A DNA stretch of 58,039 bases from Dehalococcoidia bacterium (GTDB taxonomy: Bacteria > Chloroflexota > Dehalococcoidia > GIF9 > UBA5629). Shown one piece after another: positions 7,471-15,857 of this stretch. The notes beneath the pieces are model-generated. The model was not told the DNA's origin. It made no database searches and saw nothing but the letters and a program-made list of their open reading frames with translations. Every line of letters starts with the position of its first letter. The first letter of the stretch is position 1. The stretch spans positions 1 through 58,039 of the forward strand of contig PLME01000016.1 in assembly GCA_003142375.1 (NCBI GenBank), written 5' to 3'. Made by a program: the position numbers and the translations under genes.

Positions 7471-8499
7471 TCACAGGTCCGGCTTCACAGGTCCGGCCTG
7501 ATCACGGTTAAACGAGCAGCAGCCTTCCACAGCCTGCAGTTGTTCCATGGTTCCGAAGGCGGTAAGGTTGCCGCCGGCTACAATTGTCATGGTCAGGCTG
7601 GGATTGATGTGAAGGTTGCCGTCTCTCTCCTTGACTGCCAGTATGCGCACACCGGGGAAACGCTCTTCAACTTCTTTTATGTTTTTGCCGATCAGTGTTG
7701 AATTCTCGCCCACATAGATCTCTTCCACCAGATACTCCCGTTCTTTTCCTGAAAGCACGGTTTCCACGAACTGGACAGTAGTAGGGCGTAGGGCTAGTCG
7801 GGCCATCTGTAATCCTCCAATGACTTCCGGCAGGATGATATGGGTGGCGCCCGCCTGTTTTAGCCGTTTAGCTGCTTCGTCGTTGCTGGCCCTGCCTATT
7901 ATGATTAAACGGGGATTGATCTCGCGTGCAGTCAATACTGCATAGGTATTGTACGCATCGTCACCGAAGGCGGTTATGAGGCTTTTGGCTTTGAGGATGC
8001 CAGCCCGCTTAAGAACATCATGGTTGGTAGCATCGTCCATAATGGTCAGACAGTCCTGCTGCACTGCCCTGGTATAGCTATTCAAACTGTGATCGATGAC
8101 TACAAAATTCGCCTTCTGCAATTTGAGTGTGCTGGCTATGGCTTCGCCGACGCGGCCGTAGCCGCAAACAATAAAATGCTGGTCGAGTTTTTTAATTCTG
8201 GATTCCATACGGCGCCTCCCGAATGTCCCAAATTCACCTTCTAGTGTTACACGTACTATTGACGTCAGGATATAAAATGCCGTCCCAACTCCACCCAGGA
8301 TGAGAACGGTGGTAAAGATACGGCCGGAAACCGAAAGAGGGTGGATTTCCATGAAACCGACCGTTGAGATGGTGACGACTGTCATATAAAAGGCATCGAA
8401 AGCGTTCCATTTTTCGATGACCATAAAGCCGAGGGTCCCGAAGGCAATCAGAAAGAGCAGGGCGAAGATCCAGATGATGAAGCGGCTTTTACTTTCCAT
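7471..8499 (-). CDS. Two-helix potassium channel with TrkA-N/TrkA-C (RCK) regulatory domain
   Basis: 342 residues. TM1 lies at about 8-26, then a pore loop containing TISTVGFMEIHP and TM2 at about 58-78. After that comes an RCK/TrkA-N Rossmann domain starting FIVCGYGRVGEAIA (about 107-120) and a TrkA-C domain (about 255-325) with EVEERFPGVRILAV. Known homologues are MthK-like K+ channels or KefC-type ligand-gated systems. The selectivity filter reads T-V-G-F-M rather than the canonical T-V-G-Y-G, so conductance properties may differ. ATG at 8499 is preferred to GTG 8505 because AGG sits at a better distance. The upstream neighbour is the thioredoxin/FN3 fusion. Confidence 0.88.
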   Translation of the reverse strand: MESKSRFIIWIFALLFLIAFGTLGFMVIEKWNAFDAFYMTVVTISTVGFMEIHPLSVSGRIFTTVLILGGVGTAFYILTSIVRVTLEGEFGTFGRRRMESRIKKLDQHFIVCGYGRVGEAIASTLKLQKANFVVIDHSLNSYTRAVQQDCLTIMDDATNHDVLKRAGILKAKSLITAFGDDAYNTYAVLTAREINPRLIIIGRASNDEAAKRLKQAGATHIILPEVIGGLQMARLALRPTTVQFVETVLSGKEREYLVEEIYVGENSTLIGKNIKEVEERFPGVRILAVKERDGNLHINPSLTMTIVAGGNLTAFGTMEQLQAVEGCCSFNRDQAGPVKPDL

Positions 8500-8533
8500 T
8501 TTCACAACCTGAAAACGAAAGAGCCCGGTGTTT

Positions 8534-10897
8534 CTATTGCTCTAACTTTTTCAGTGCGTCGTCAATCTCGCCGATAGACTGGAACCGTTCTCCGACTATC
8601 TGCTGGATAATACCTTTGGAGTCAATTAAGTATGTGGTGGGGAAATAGGGTGCTTTGTAGATATCGTCAACATTGCCTTCCGAATCCATCAGCACCGGGA
8701 AAGTGAATTTCCCCTGGGCCAGGAAATATGAGACCTTATCCGGATCCCCGTGCACGTTGACCGCCAGTATAGTTAGCTGGTCGCGGCCATATTTGTCATA
8801 GGCCTGCTGAATCACGGGCATTTCCGACTCGCAAGCGGGGCAACCTTCAAGCCAGAAATTAAGTAAAATGGGACGTCCGAAGAACTGACTTAGGGTATAT
8901 CTGGTGCCATCGATGGAGTATAACGAGAAATCAGGGGCACGTTTACCGACCGTTGAGGCAACTTCTACCGTGCTCTGTGTTTTTATCGGGTCGATCGCCA
9001 GGCTGCTCTGTTTTCCGCTGGCATCCTTGGACTCAAGTTGCAGGTAATAGAGCGTATCAGACTGCAGCCCGTTTATTTTTACCGTGTGCCAGATCGACAA
9101 CGGTTCGATCTGGGTTTCCGCATCAGTGTAATTTGAGTCTTTGCCATAATCTACCAGCCCGGTAGTTGGTTCATCGGTCTTCCATGTCACTGTTATGGAT
9201 GAATCGGTAACGAACCCTGTGCTTACATTCGAAATCTCAGGGTTGCTGCTGTCATTGTTGGATGTGGTTATCAGGTAGCGTTTTGAGACTATCGTATTTG
9301 TGAGGGCTGCGAACGAGTGCTCCGAAACGTTTATATTGTCTATATTGTACAGGATCCTTACACGGTAGGCTGTGGCGGGCGAAAGGTCCCTTAATGTCAG
9401 AGAATGAATGGTCTGGGGAGCGGGAGTTATTACCGAAAGAATATTTTTACCGTCTATATCCATCTGTGTAGTCGTGGGAGCATCGGTAGACCAATTTACA
9501 ACCGCCGATTTTTCAGTTATGGATTGTATGAGGACATCCGTTACAGGTGGTTTTGGCTGCTTGACCTCACTATTCTTACTGACGCCATACAATATCTGTT
9601 CGAAGTCCGAAGTATTCACTATCGGGCTCTCTACCCTCGAACGTATCACGCCGCTTTTGTCCAGGAAGAAAAAAGTCGGCTCATAGGTTACGTTATAGCT
9701 GGCTCGCAGTTTACCGAAGGAATCGACGATGACGGGGAATTTTATCCCGTAATCTTGTATTAGTCGGTCGACCTCATTGTTATTGGTGCCTGAAGCGATA
9801 GCTATGATGGCGAGATCAGAGTCCTCATATTTTGCATATAGCTCATTTAACCTGTCGGGTATATACAGCTTGCGCTGCACTCCATTTACATAGAAAAACT
9901 GCTCATCCCAGAAGTCACGGTCCCAGAAGGCCACGATAACATTTTTACCCCTGAACTCGCTCAGGGCTGAAGTCTTATTATCGCTGAGCTGCATAACAAA
10001 ATCGGGGGCTACATTACCCACGTTGTAACCGGGCTTCGGTATGAAAAGCGCCATCGCTCCCCAGGCCAGCAGTCCCAGGGCAATGGCCGCCAGAATTGTG
10101 GTAAGGGTCCGGTTTTTCTTCAACATAGCCAGCACAGACATATGCACCTTTGGAATTCTCTGCGCCTTGAAGGGGTGGAGGTGCAGCGAAGGCTTATGGC
10201 CCTTGGGGGACTTGGTCTTTTTATTACGTCCGCCGACCGGCGCCGATTGCTTTTCGGCTTCCTTTTCTTCTTCTTTTTTCTTCATTATTTCAGCCACGCT
10301 TTGCTCGGGTTCCATCACCCGTGCTTCTTCAGTTACCGGAGCTTTCTCCTCAATTTTTTCTGTAGCTGTTATTTTTTCCTCTGCCGGGCTTTCTTTTTCC
10401 GCAACCAGGTCTTTTTCGGCTTCCTTTGGTGCAACTGCCTTTTGGGGAGCCTGCGTCAGGTCAATTAACGGACCGGCAACCACCAATGCTTTCCCAGATT
10501 GTATTACGGGAGCTATGTTTTCGGCAAACTTGGCGGCTATCAGGCTCTGGGTATCAGTAACTTTTTGCTCCAGGACTTTGATCTTTTCAATAAGGTGTTT
10601 GCCTTTGGTCTGGTGTTCCTCCTCGGTAATTTCCCCGACCTTTAACCTCGCATCGAGGGTTGCCAGGTCTTCCTGACACTTATCAAGCTCCAGTATCCTG
10701 ACTGCGAGCTCTTTGCTCAATTTCTCCTTAATGGAAGCGAGGGTGTGCCTGGCGTTGGCGATATTATTCAGATATTCTTTATCTAATTTGGCCAGGGCAT
10801 TATTTTCAACTGCGTTCTCACCACGTTTCCTATCCAGGTCGTCCAGGATTGCCTCGGCCTTTTTAATCTTTTCGAATACGTTATTAATATCTTCCAT
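8534..10897 (-). CDS. Large membrane-anchored protein: coiled coil, degenerate thioredoxin fold, two FN3 domains, C-terminal TlpA-like thioredoxin
   Basis: 787 residues with an unusual architecture. Residues 1-145 are a charged, heptad-rich coiled coil. About 146-245 are low-complexity E/K/A/P. One transmembrane helix lies near 262-285. Residues about 293-445 form a redoxin/AhpC-like fold in which the usual CxxC is absent (NVIVAFWDRDFWDEQ at the active-site position). Two fibronectin type III-like domains follow (about 455-640, with TDAPTTTQ and TDEPTTGLVDYG). A TlpA-type domain (about 650-787) retains the redox motif CPAC in LEGCPACESEMP. The C-terminal domains are probably extracytoplasmic and the coiled coil cytoplasmic. 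It likely belongs functionally with the trxA-ccdA-tlpA cluster upstream. Confidence 0.88.
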   Translation of the reverse strand: MEDINNVFEKIKKAEAILDDLDRKRGENAVENNALAKLDKEYLNNIANARHTLASIKEKLSKELAVRILELDKCQEDLATLDARLKVGEITEEEHQTKGKHLIEKIKVLEQKVTDTQSLIAAKFAENIAPVIQSGKALVVAGPLIDLTQAPQKAVAPKEAEKDLVAEKESPAEEKITATEKIEEKAPVTEEARVMEPEQSVAEIMKKKEEEKEAEKQSAPVGGRNKKTKSPKGHKPSLHLHPFKAQRIPKVHMSVLAMLKKNRTLTTILAAIALGLLAWGAMALFIPKPGYNVGNVAPDFVMQLSDNKTSALSEFRGKNVIVAFWDRDFWDEQFFYVNGVQRKLYIPDRLNELYAKYEDSDLAIIAIASGTNNNEVDRLIQDYGIKFPVIVDSFGKLRASYNVTYEPTFFFLDKSGVIRSRVESPIVNTSDFEQILYGVSKNSEVKQPKPPVTDVLIQSITEKSAVVNWSTDAPTTTQMDIDGKNILSVITPAPQTIHSLTLRDLSPATAYRVRILYNIDNINVSEHSFAALTNTIVSKRYLITTSNNDSSNPEISNVSTGFVTDSSITVTWKTDEPTTGLVDYGKDSNYTDAETQIEPLSIWHTVKINGLQSDTLYYLQLESKDASGKQSSLAIDPIKTQSTVEVASTVGKRAPDFSLYSIDGTRYTLSQFFGRPILLNFWLEGCPACESEMPVIQQAYDKYGRDQLTILAVNVHGDPDKVSYFLAQGKFTFPVLMDSEGNVDDIYKAPYFPTTYLIDSKGIIQQIVGERFQSIGEIDDALKKLEQ

Positions 10898-10941
10898 CGA
10901 ACAGCGTCGGCTAAAAGTATAAATGCCTGTTAATTATACGA

Positions 10942-10970
10942 ATTATACACCTACAATAAACGGAATTGAA
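10942..10970 (-). promoter_or_regulatory. Candidate sigma-70 promoter for the thioredoxin/FN3 fusion gene
   Basis: On the minus strand TTCAAT (10965-10970) and TATAAT (10942-10947) are separated by 17 nt. A second TATAAT lies at 10933-10938. The -35 match is poor (3 of 6), so support rests mainly on the perfect -10 and the 124-nt gap from the tlpA gene. Confidence 0.35.
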
Positions 10971-11021
10971 TATATCTGTTTATAACTGGGCATTCTGCAA
11001 CCGATTTATGTGACTGGAAGG

Positions 11022-11606
11022 CTATTTAAAGGATGCCATCATTTCTTCTACTTCATCCGTGCTGATAAAAGGACCGATTTTAACTGCAGTGATTATACCT
11101 TCACGGTTGATGAAGAAAGTTGTGGGAATGCCGTGGATACCATAAAGCCGTATTGCCTCTCCAGGCACGTCGACCGGAATGGTAAATTTCAGGTTATAGG
11201 CCTTGGCGTAGTTGCGCGCGTTATCGAAACCGTCCTGCAAATTGACTCCCAGCACCACGACATCCTTATCCGCCCAGGCTTCATGTATGGCTTCTACGGT
11301 TGACGTTTCGAAGCGGCAGGGCCCGCACCAGGTAGCCCAGAAATTCAAGATTACATTCTTTCCCCGGTAATCACTGAGGCTAATTTCATGGCCGTCGATC
11401 GTCTCAAGCGTGAAGTCGGGCGCCGTATCGCCGATCTTATTGCCTACTACGATATCCGGTTCGGTCTTTGCGGGATGCAAGACCTGGGATTGCACAGCCT
11501 GCGGTGAAAAGTGGTAGGCCCGGTCGACAACGGCAACGACCGCCAGTGAAACCAGCAATACAGCCAGCAGTAGCAACAGAAAGAGAGGGGTTTTAGACAT
11601 ATTCAT
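11022..11606 (-). CDS. TlpA-like thiol-disulfide oxidoreductase, membrane-anchored
   Basis: 194 residues: an N-terminal uncleaved signal/anchor helix (about 6-27), then a TlpA/ResA-type thioredoxin fold with TAPDFTLETIDG and the active site WATWCGPCRFE (CxxC near residues 94-97), and a cis-proline HGIPTTFF segment. Family members reduce disulfides in apocytochromes or other exported proteins, using electrons from CcdA. It lies 25 nt after the lipoprotein TlpA gene and downstream of ccdA in the same orientation, so it is probably one operon with trxA-ccdA. A start two codons later (second Met) is possible. Confidence 0.9.
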   Translation of the reverse strand: MNMSKTPLFLLLLLAVLLVSLAVVAVVDRAYHFSPQAVQSQVLHPAKTEPDIVVGNKIGDTAPDFTLETIDGHEISLSDYRGKNVILNFWATWCGPCRFETSTVEAIHEAWADKDVVVLGVNLQDGFDNARNYAKAYNLKFTIPVDVPGEAIRLYGIHGIPTTFFINREGIITAVKIGPFISTDEVEEMMASFK

Positions 11607-11631
11607 GGGGATATTCCAAATAATTAATACT

Positions 11632-12147
11632 TCAGGAGCCGCCCATTATCTTTTTTACTTCGTTTACAAGGTCGTCTTTGCCGGCAAAGCCCCCGATTTT
11701 TATAGACTTGATGATGCCATCTTTGCCTACGAAGAACGTGTTAGGGTCGGCAGCTTTGGGGCAGCAGTAGGTCTTATAGATGGTCCCTTTCGAGTCGAAC
11801 AGCACGGTGAAGCTATAGCCGTTTTTAGCTAAGAAGTCTTTGGCGACGCCCGTGTTGTCTACCGTGTTTACGGATAGAAAAACTAGGCCCTGCGGGATAT
11901 ATTCATCGCAGATTTCCTTAAAATACGGCATTTCCTTTTTGCATTCGACGCAGCTCACGGACCAGGTATTGATGATCACAGGTTTGCCGGCATAATCGCT
12001 CAAGCTGATGGTTTTGCCATCATAAGTGGGAAGCGTGAAGTTGGGGGCCGCGTCGCCGATCCTGGGGCAGGCTGGAGCCCCACCGCAACCAGCCAGAAAG
12101 GCAGCACATATAAATATTCCTAGCAGAGCTGAAAAAAAGAATTTCAT
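11632..12147 (-). CDS. TlpA-like redoxin lipoprotein
   Basis: 171 residues. The signal peptide ends in a lipobox FLAGC (about residues 17-21), predicting a lipid-anchored exported protein. The thioredoxin fold contains DAAPNFTLPTYDG and the redox motif CVEC within SVSCVECKKEMPYF, but the cis-Pro region reads CPKAADPNTFF, with an extra CC just before it (KTYCCPKAAD). The additional cysteine pair is unusual and could form a second disulfide. It sits 28 nt after ccdA and presumably receives electrons from CcdA. Confidence 0.88.
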   Translation of the reverse strand: MKFFFSALLGIFICAAFLAGCGGAPACPRIGDAAPNFTLPTYDGKTISLSDYAGKPVIINTWSVSCVECKKEMPYFKEICDEYIPQGLVFLSVNTVDNTGVAKDFLAKNGYSFTVLFDSKGTIYKTYCCPKAADPNTFFVGKDGIIKSIKIGGFAGKDDLVNEVKKIMGGS

Positions 12148-12175
12148 AACGAGCTTCTCCTCCGTAGATAAGGTG

Positions 12176-12871
12176 TTATGTTGCGAAACGGCCTAGCCAC
12201 ATAAGCTGGTTGGTCAGCATCAGTATACCGACAATTATAAGCAAGATTCCACTGATGATGGAAATGACGCCCAGGTAGCGGGTAATGCCCCTCCAGTAGG
12301 GCACCACATAGCTCCAGGCCAACCCGATCAACAGGAAAGGTATGCCCATGCCGAGGGAATATGTTGCCAGCAGTGCAGCCCCCTTTATCGTCTCATGTGT
12401 ATAGGAGGCCATGAAGAGGATGGATCCCAGTATCGGGCCTATACAGGGTGTCCAGCCCAGGGCAAAAGCCGCCCCTATGAGGGTGGACCTGACATAGCCC
12501 GGGTTGCTGGAATGCTTTAGATGCAGGCGTTTCTCGTAGTTGAGCCAGGGTATTTTGTAAGCGGCTACCAGGAATAGGCCGAAAATGATGATTACGATTC
12601 CGGAGACTATGCGCAGAGGCTCGGCATATGTGGTCATAGCCGAGCCGATCAGGCCGGCCGAGGCGCCCATCAGGATGAATAAGATCGAAAAACCCAGTAC
12701 GAAGGCTACGCTGTGCAGCAGGGTCGGCCACATCCGCCTGTTTTCCTTCGATTCGATGGCCGAAGCGCCCGCCAGGTTGGCTAGGTAAGCGGGAACCAGC
12801 GGTAGTACACAGGGTGAAAAAAAACACAGCAGACCAGCGCCGAAGGCTGTCCAGTAATGTATATCTGTCAA
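12176..12871 (-). CDS. ccdA: Cytochrome c biogenesis protein CcdA (thiol electron transporter)
   Basis: 231-residue, six-helix membrane protein of the DsbD/CcdA family. It carries electrons from cytoplasmic thioredoxin across the membrane to extracytoplasmic thioredoxin-fold proteins. The two essential cysteines lie in family contexts: FFSPCVLPLVPAYLANLAG near residues 18-36, and GWTPCIGPILGSILF in helix 4. It is flanked by trxA 7 nt upstream and tlpA 28 nt downstream, which gives the donor, transporter and acceptor in one operon. No cytochrome c or heme-lyase gene is visible in the window, so the acceptor may be other exported thiol proteins. Confidence 0.95.
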   Translation of the reverse strand: MTDIHYWTAFGAGLLCFFSPCVLPLVPAYLANLAGASAIESKENRRMWPTLLHSVAFVLGFSILFILMGASAGLIGSAMTTYAEPLRIVSGIVIIIFGLFLVAAYKIPWLNYEKRLHLKHSSNPGYVRSTLIGAAFALGWTPCIGPILGSILFMASYTHETIKGAALLATYSLGMGIPFLLIGLAWSYVVPYWRGITRYLGVISIISGILLIIVGILMLTNQLMWLGRFAT

Positions 12872-12878
12872 AGGGTCC

Positions 12879-13211
12879 CTATTGTCCTAAAACCTTTTCC
12901 ATGACTTTCTGTATGTCTTTCTTGGGCCGGTAGCCAACGACCTGTTCAAACGGTTTACCCTCTTTAAAAACGATGATGGTCGGTATGCTCATCACTGAGT
13001 AGTTCGAAGCTATCATCGGCGACTCATCAACATTGACCTTGGCGAATTCCATCTTGTCCTTGTATTCCACCGACAACTCGTCGATGATGGGTGCTACCAT
13101 GCGGCAGGGTCCGCACCATACGGCCCAGAAATCAACCAGCACAGGTTTTTGGGATTCAAGGACAGCCGATTTGAAATCCTTTTCTCCAACGTCTTTGATA
13201 TTTGCGGTCAT
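12879..13211 (-). CDS. trxA: Thioredoxin TrxA
   Basis: 110-residue classical thioredoxin: VLVDFWAVWCGPCRMVAPI contains the CGPC active site at about residues 32-35, the resolving cis-proline is in SIPTIIVFKEG, and the usual C-terminal GYRPKKDI segment is present. It is a cytoplasmic dithiol reductant and here the likely electron donor to CcdA, whose gene starts 7 nt downstream. A start at 13211 with TTG-rich GAGGCG upstream fits. The sugar nucleotidyltransferase gene ends 15 nt upstream, so read-through is likely. Confidence 0.96.
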   Translation of the reverse strand: MTANIKDVGEKDFKSAVLESQKPVLVDFWAVWCGPCRMVAPIIDELSVEYKDKMEFAKVNVDESPMIASNYSVMSIPTIIVFKEGKPFEQVVGYRPKKDIQKVMEKVLGQ

Positions 13212-13226
13212 TTCGCCTCCGAGAGT

Positions 13227-14267
13227 TTATTTCGTATCAGCCGAGCCGCCATGTTCCTGGTTAAGGGTCTGGCCTTCCAGCTGGATTTTATCTTTTATCT
13301 TAACACCAGTTGCCAGAATACTGTTAATAATAGAAGCGCCCTTACCTACGACGACGTTATCCCACAGCAGGGAATTCTCTATAACGGCGCCCTTTTTAAT
13401 AAGGCAGCCTTTTCCCAGCACTACGGGACCCTTCAACTCCACCTTCTCTTCTATCACACAGTTGGCGTCAATTATGACCGGTGCTGTCAGGCGGGCGGTT
13501 GGGTGTACCTTGCTGCTGCTGTCGATTACAATCTTATCGCCGTTATGCAGCGGTGAATCGCAGCTGCCCCCGAGTATATTGCAGTTTAACTGATGATACT
13601 TTTCGGGAGTTCCCATATCGATCCAGTAAGCTCGGTTGATATAAGCATAAACGGGTTCCCCTTTCTCCAGCATTTCGGGGAAAACGCCGTGCTCGAACAT
13701 ATAGAAGGCACCTTCGGGAATATAGTTGAGCACCTCCGGCTCCAGTATATATATACCTGCATTTATCCAGTGGCTGGTGACCTTATCAGCGGAAGGCTTT
13801 TCTATGAAGTGTAGAACGCGGCCGTTTTGGTCTGTCTCTACAACGCCGAATTTGGTCGGGTCTTCCACTCTGGTCAAAGCAATTGTGGCCCTGGCCTTAT
13901 TTCGCCTGTGGAAATTCAGCATATCGGTATAGTCGATGTCTGTGTAAACATCGCCGTTGAGAACGAAAAATGTTTCGTTCACCTGGCTGCCGGCATGCTT
14001 GACAGCCCCCGCCGTGCCCAGAGGCTTCTCTTCCAAGCTGTAGGTCAGGTTGATGTCCAGCGTGCTGTTCTTGCGGAAATACTCGAAAATGGAGTCGGGC
14101 TTATAACCCATGGCGAGCACAACCTCATTTATGCCATGCGCCGCGAGTTGGCGGAGGACGTGCTCAATAAACGGTTTGTTGACAACCGGCACCATGGATT
14201 TAACAACTGTATAAGTGAGGGGGCGGAGCCTGGTGCCTTCGCCGCCCACGAGAATTATGGCTTTCAT
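13227..14267 (-). CDS. NDP-sugar pyrophosphorylase (mannose-1-phosphate guanylyltransferase-like) with left-handed beta-helix
   Basis: 346 residues. The N-terminal nucleotidyltransferase domain begins AIILVGGEGTRLRPLTYTV (signature GGxGTRLRPLT) and has LNGDVYTDID (metal-binding Asp) and the sugar-binding EKPSADK. After residue about 250 come hexapeptide repeats (left-handed beta-helix) such as PVIIDANCVIEEKVEL. It converts sugar-1-phosphate plus NTP to NDP-sugar for cell-surface glycans; the exact sugar (mannose or glucose) cannot be read from sequence alone. It lies between cysE and trxA in the minus-strand run. Confidence 0.88.
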   Translation of the reverse strand: MKAIILVGGEGTRLRPLTYTVVKSMVPVVNKPFIEHVLRQLAAHGINEVVLAMGYKPDSIFEYFRKNSTLDINLTYSLEEKPLGTAGAVKHAGSQVNETFFVLNGDVYTDIDYTDMLNFHRRNKARATIALTRVEDPTKFGVVETDQNGRVLHFIEKPSADKVTSHWINAGIYILEPEVLNYIPEGAFYMFEHGVFPEMLEKGEPVYAYINRAYWIDMGTPEKYHQLNCNILGGSCDSPLHNGDKIVIDSSSKVHPTARLTAPVIIDANCVIEEKVELKGPVVLGKGCLIKKGAVIENSLLWDNVVVGKGASIINSILATGVKIKDKIQLEGQTLNQEHGGSADTK

Positions 14268-14342
14268 AATAGGGGTTAAATTATTTTAATCCGTTTGTTA
14301 AGGTGTAGCAACTAATTGAGCGACTTTAAATATGGCGGCGGG

Positions 14343-15047
14343 TCAAATCTGGTAGTCGTAGTTAAATTCCTGCTTTACCTTCATTTGCATTTCCTTCAGC
14401 TCATCTGCGGGCGCCGTGACTCCGATGCTGGTCTCCAGCATTTTTACGCGCTCTTCCAGTTTATCGTGCTCGGCCAGTACCAGCCTGATAGCCTCGGCTA
14501 CCGGATCGGGCAGGCGGTCATGATCCAACTCGATTTTAGCCGCATGCTGCTCCTCGACTATCCTTCCGGGTACGCCCACTACCGTGGCGCCGGGCGGGAC
14601 GGATTTGATAACCACTGAGCCTGAGCCTATCCGTGCGCCGTTGCCCACCGTTATGGCGCCCAGTATGATGGCGCGCGACCCGATGACCACGTTATTGCCT
14701 ATGGTGGGATGCCTTTTCTTTTTCTGAAGCATGGTGCCGCCCAGCACCACGCCCTGGTACATGAGGACATCATCGCCTATTTCCGAAGTCTCGCCGATCA
14801 CAACTCCCGCGCCGTGGTCGATGAAAAAGCGCCTGCCGATGATGGCGCCCGGGTGGATCTCAATCTGCGTGAAAAAGCGGTTGACCTGCGAGATCAGGCG
14901 GCCGACAAAAAACCATCTGTGGCAGTAGAAGAAATGGGCCACACGGTGCCACCACAGTGCGTGCAGGCCAGGATAGAGGACGAGGACCTCGAATGCGCTC
15001 CTCGCTGCCGGGTCGCGGTCCATGGCTGCCCGGATATCTTCCTTCAT
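14343..15047 (-). CDS. cysE: Serine O-acetyltransferase
   Basis: Forms O-acetylserine from serine and acetyl-CoA, the first step of cysteine synthesis. The N-terminal helical part [15 protein letters not shown] and the [11 protein letters not shown] segment are followed by a hexapeptide-repeat beta-helix with [18 protein letters not shown] and [15 protein letters not shown] at 15047 (MKEDIRA) is chosen because the upstream in-frame ATG at 15068 lies only about 10 nt from a TATAAT (15079-15084) and adds a non-conserved peptide. The C-terminal tail of about 50 residues beyond the beta-helix is longer than in EpsC-type enzymes. No cysK is visible nearby. Confidence 0.92.
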   Translation of the reverse strand: MKEDIRAAMDRDPAARSAFEVLVLYPGLHALWWHRVAHFFYCHRWFFVGRLISQVNRFFTQIEIHPGAIIGRRFFIDHGAGVVIGETSEIGDDVLMYQGVVLGGTMLQKKKRHPTIGNNVVIGSRAIILGAITVGNGARIGSGSVVIKSVPPGATVVGVPGRIVEEQHAAKIELDHDRLPDPVAEAIRLVLAEHDKLEERVKMLETSIGVTAPADELKEMQMKVKQEFNYDYQI

Positions 15048-15086
15048 CGTGCGAAAGCAGTTAAACATCGTTCCAGATATTATACG

Positions 15087-15857
15087 TTATCCCAAGAGTT
15101 TAAACAGGGCGCTGGCGTTCAATGTGGTCTGAACAGACAGGTCCTTCTCATCAATGCCCTTGATCTGAGCAGCCGCTTTAAGGCTGCGAAGGACATCCGA
15201 AGGCTGCGAGCGGTACCTGTCAGGACGGCCGTAGAATACGGGACAATCGGTCTCCAGCAGAAGCCTTTCCAGCGGCGCCTCCCTGATAGCCCGGCGGTGC
15301 TCGTCATGATACTCCGCTGCAGGCGTGGCGGATATATAATAGCCGGCCTCGATCAGCTCGGATAAAGTGCTGGAGAAGCCCGTATACCAGTGGAATACCA
15401 GCCTTTTTATTCCCGCCTCTTTGGCCAACTGCAGGCAGTCCTTCCAAGCATAGCGGCTGTGCAGCGAAACCGGCTTATCGAATTCCAGTGCCAATTGCAG
15501 GAGCCTGCGCAAAACATTTTGCTGCAATTCTTTGCCGGCCCCTTTGAGCACCCGCTTATCATAGTCCAACCCCACCTCGCCGAGGGCGCAGACGGACGGT
15601 AGATGGCCTTTAATAAAGGCGATATTCTCCTCTATCGCGCTTTCATCCATATTTCCCAGTGCCCACGGATGCAGGCCGACAGCCGCATAAACGAGCCCTG
15701 GATAACGGCCGGCAAGCTCCACTATTTTTTGATTGGAGGTTAGATCCTGGCCCATCCCTATAACGGCCTCCACGCCGGCCTGAACAGCTTTCTTCAGCGT
15801 GGAATCGATATCCTCGATTTCGTCGAGGTGAGCATGCGTGTCAACCAGTCCCGGCAA
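15087..15857 (-). CDS. TatD-family metal-dependent hydrolase (putative DNase)
   Basis: 256-residue TIM-barrel amidohydrolase. Metal-ligand motifs are visible: VDTHAHLDE near the N-terminus, GEVGLDYD in the middle, SLHSRYAW, LVFHWYTG and LLLETDCPVF. TatD proteins are Mg-dependent 3'-5' exonucleases. The only start compatible with family length is TTG at 15857, and the first 17 nt overlap the end of the eIF2B-like gene, implying coupling. An ATG or GTG alternative is not available immediately upstream in frame. Confidence 0.9.
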   Translation of the reverse strand: MPGLVDTHAHLDEIEDIDSTLKKAVQAGVEAVIGMGQDLTSNQKIVELAGRYPGLVYAAVGLHPWALGNMDESAIEENIAFIKGHLPSVCALGEVGLDYDKRVLKGAGKELQQNVLRRLLQLALEFDKPVSLHSRYAWKDCLQLAKEAGIKRLVFHWYTGFSSTLSELIEAGYYISATPAAEYHDEHRRAIREAPLERLLLETDCPVFYGRPDRYRSQPSDVLRSLKAAAQIKGIDEKDLSVQTTLNASALFKLLG

